Source: Bacteriovoracales bacterium
GTDB taxonomy: Bacteria; Bdellovibrionota; Bacteriovoracia; Bacteriovoracales; Bacteriovoracaceae
NCBI GenBank assembly: GCA_030149295.1
Contig: JASBRV010000011.1
Span: forward strand, 62,001 to 126,000
Direction: 5' to 3'
DNA: 64,000 nucleotides
Below the pieces are notes generated by a model. The model was not told the origin of the DNA. It did not search any database and saw only the letters and a program-made list of their open reading frames with translations. Shown here piece by piece: positions 62,467-64,000 of this stretch; positions within the stretch are counted from its first letter, which is position 1, and each line of letters starts with the position of its first letter. A program made the translations under genes and the position numbers.

Positions 62467-63513
62467 CTAAATACTGTAATCGTATTGATCTACTGGTTCA
62501 AAAGGAACACTAATCACCAAATCAGCTCCTTCCTGAGCAATCCCATTGGAAGAGACAATCCGAATGTCTTGAAGAAAAGCAAGATCAAGCATCTGTAATT
62601 TCAAGTCATGCAAAATGACTTTGTTGATATCACCTTCTTGCTTAAGAGTTATTTTCACGGTCTTTGGTTTTTCAAATTGTTCTTCTAGGCATTTCACAAT
62701 GGTGTAGAGAATGGGCCCGCTGGGAAAAAGAAACTTTCCTTCAATTTCGCAATTTGCTTCCACGGCAAATTTATTTCCGAATCGATGGTGAAGACCCTCT
62801 TCTATAATTTGTTCAAACTCTTGCAGACGAAAAACTGTTGAGAAGGACCTTTTATTTTCCAGATAGGTAGAGATTCTCGAATCCACTCCAGAAGCACCAA
62901 AGACAGACTTTTGAATGCAACTTTGAGCAACTAATTTTATGAGACACATGAGATGATAATCACTATCAGTTAGCTTATCAAAATGTCCCACTTCAATATT
63001 ATTGAAGAAAAGAATACCGGAAACGACACCTGAAATCTTAATTGGCACGGTCAAGCCACTTTTCACCCCCATTTGATGCAGTTTTCCCAGGGAGCGCTGA
63101 ACTGTTCTATCCTCATAGCTAGCCACGATTTCGTCGATATCTGAATAAACGCGAATATTGGTCTTTTCTAACTTTAGGATGGAGCTATTTTGGCTAACAA
63201 AGCAGCTATAGTTCTGATCCATGGTATTTTTGCCAAGTCTATCACTATTATAAGAGGAAAGAACGCTAAGGCGTCGGCTTACCGGATGAGTAACAGCGAG
63301 ACAAACCCTATCGACATTAAAAGAAATCTTAGTCGAGTTAATGGCATTAGCTAATTTACTAGCGAAATTTTTATAATCTAAGCTTCCAAATTCAATTTCA
63401 TTTTCAATGTGAAGAATGAGGGATTGAAGATAACTATATTCCTTATCAAACTGAACGTTAGGAGCTTTTAGGATGTTATAAGCATAGATATTCGTCGACT
63501 TGGAATTGGGCAT
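62467..63513 (-). CDS. GAF-domain protein with degenerate histidine-kinase-like C-terminus
   Basis: A 348-residue soluble protein. Residues 45-195 look like a GAF sensor domain (MGVKSGLTVPIKISGVVSGI and LFFNNIEVGHFDKLTDSD). Residues 225-348 resemble an ATPase domain of sensor kinases in outline (PILYTIVKCLEEQFEKPKTV, then DLVISVPFEP), but the N-box Asn and the glycine-rich ATP lid are not evident. It is probably a non-catalytic sensor or scaffold. No DHp histidine is seen. It is a single gene on the minus strand. Confidence 0.65.
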   Translation of the reverse strand: MPNSKSTNIYAYNILKAPNVQFDKEYSYLQSLILHIENEIEFGSLDYKNFASKLANAINSTKISFNVDRVCLAVTHPVSRRLSVLSSYNSDRLGKNTMDQNYSCFVSQNSSILKLEKTNIRVYSDIDEIVASYEDRTVQRSLGKLHQMGVKSGLTVPIKISGVVSGILFFNNIEVGHFDKLTDSDYHLMCLIKLVAQSCIQKSVFGASGVDSRISTYLENKRSFSTVFRLQEFEQIIEEGLHHRFGNKFAVEANCEIEGKFLFPSGPILYTIVKCLEEQFEKPKTVKITLKQEGDINKVILHDLKLQMLDLAFLQDIRIVSSNGIAQEGADLVISVPFEPVDQYDYSI

Positions 63514-63600
63514 AAGTTACTCCATGAAATAGCAATTAGTTCTATTATTAGTATCGGCTCTTTTTCCAAAAAAGGGACTTTATTTTACCTATACATGTCC

Positions 63601-63628
63601 TTGACTCTTTCACTTCTCAGACTATAAC
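63601..63628 (+). promoter_or_regulatory. Sigma-70-type promoter for the CPA2 antiporter gene
   Basis: TTGACT (63601-63606) and TATAAC (63623-63628) are separated by 16 bases, 53 bases before the ATG at 63682. Confidence 0.6.
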
Positions 63629-63681
63629 TATCAGTCTTTTTTGCTTAACTTAGACGAAGAGTTGACCGATAAGCCCCCCTA

Positions 63682-64000
63682 ATGGAAGAGATCTTATTGC
63701 GTGACCTATTTTTTTATTTTGCTGCCACTGCGCTTTTAATTCCTATTTTTCGCTATTTGAAGCTCGAAAGTATACTAGGTTACTTAAGTGCAGGCATTTT
63801 ACTTGGTCCCTTTTGTTTTGACCTCATTCATCACGTTGAAAATATTCAGGATATAAGCCAGTTGGGCATCATCATGCTCATGTTTGTCATTGGCCTTGAA
63901 CTCACTCCCCAAAGAATCAATCATTTAAAGAAAACCATTCTCCTTGAAGGTGGATCTCAATTTTTTGTGAGTTCCTTTCTCTTAGGTACGTGCTTTCTCT
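63682..64000 (+). CDS. CPA2 family monovalent cation/proton antiporter (partial, 3' end beyond window)
   Basis: The frame is open from ATG 63682 to the right edge, 106 codons. It shows the CPA2/KefB N-terminus: helix 1 (FFYFAATALLIPIFRYL), then LGYLSAGILLGPFCFD and LGIIMLMFVIGLELTP, all family signatures. It would be an inner-membrane K+ or Na+/H+ antiporter. Whether a C-terminal NAD-binding (TrkA-N) domain follows cannot be seen. A good promoter lies in front. Confidence 0.9.
   Translation, partial: MEEILLRDLFFYFAATALLIPIFRYLKLESILGYLSAGILLGPFCFDLIHHVENIQDISQLGIIMLMFVIGLELTPQRINHLKKTILLEGGSQFFVSSFLLGTCFL

Overview
The window (about 42% GC by eye) is a densely packed bacterial chromosome segment with about 60 protein genes. 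I found no rRNA or tRNA genes, insertion sequences, prophage or CRISPR array. Gene content suggests a Gram-negative member of the Bdellovibrionota, probably the Bacteriovoracales. The clues are many small secreted proteins and lipoproteins, paired outer-membrane-type proteins, a lipoprotein murein-peptide-amidase-like carboxypeptidase, a TIGR02147-like regulator, DUF4360 proteins, and a complete lower mevalonate cassette beside otherwise proteobacterial-looking housekeeping genes. This placement is an inference; no marker gene here fixes it.

Layout. 1-4.3 kb: spoVR (cut by the left edge), yeaH and prkA, the conserved stress kinase triad. 4.5-8.7 kb: a small proline-rich protein, a DUF748 plus MMPL exporter pair, and a LOV-like sensor without its photoactive cysteine. 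8.8-14.1 kb: a membrane protein, a CoA-transferase, hemN, and an overlapping pair of beta-CASP metallo-hydrolase and ATP-cone/PD-(D/E)XK nuclease. 14.2-22.7 kb (+): a di-haem lipoprotein, a PP2C phosphatase, then M23 peptidase-secA-YbjQ-like acidic protein-glpD. 22.7-25.4 kb (-): two paralogous outer-membrane-type proteins. 25.5-29.2 kb (+): a small conserved-looking protein, trxB, a UbiB-family kinase and an enoyl-CoA-hydratase-like protein. 29.2-35.6 kb (-): the mevalonate operon (idi2, HMG-CoA reductase, two GHMP kinases, diphosphomevalonate decarboxylase) ending in a fructosamine-kinase-like gene.

35.7-43.7 kb is the accessory part: secreted proteins of unknown function, a divergent pair of DUF4360 proteins with palindromic sites between them, a regulator co-translated with a small secreted protein behind tandem palindromes, and a glycerophosphodiesterase lipoprotein. 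43.7-50.6 kb (-): an Rrf2 regulator lacking the Fe-S cysteines, then the cdaA-cdaR-glmM-pdxJ-nnr-tsaE operon (c-di-AMP synthesis and cell-wall precursor supply). 50.6-57.6 kb: yjbQ, a GNAT acetyltransferase, a SulP transporter, a PilZ-GAF-AAA+ protein that has lost the sigma-54 contact loop, an M14 lipoprotein and a RimK-like ligase. 57.6-64 kb: a ferrochelatase fused to an MFS transporter, queF, a 58-residue tatA, a response regulator, khpA, rpsP, a GAF protein and the start of a CPA2 antiporter.

The most unusual items are the ferrochelatase-MFS fusion, the degenerate enhancer-binding protein, the cysteine-less LOV protein, the ATP-cone nuclease/beta-CASP pair, and the regulator/secreted-protein module with palindromic operators near 40.8 kb.
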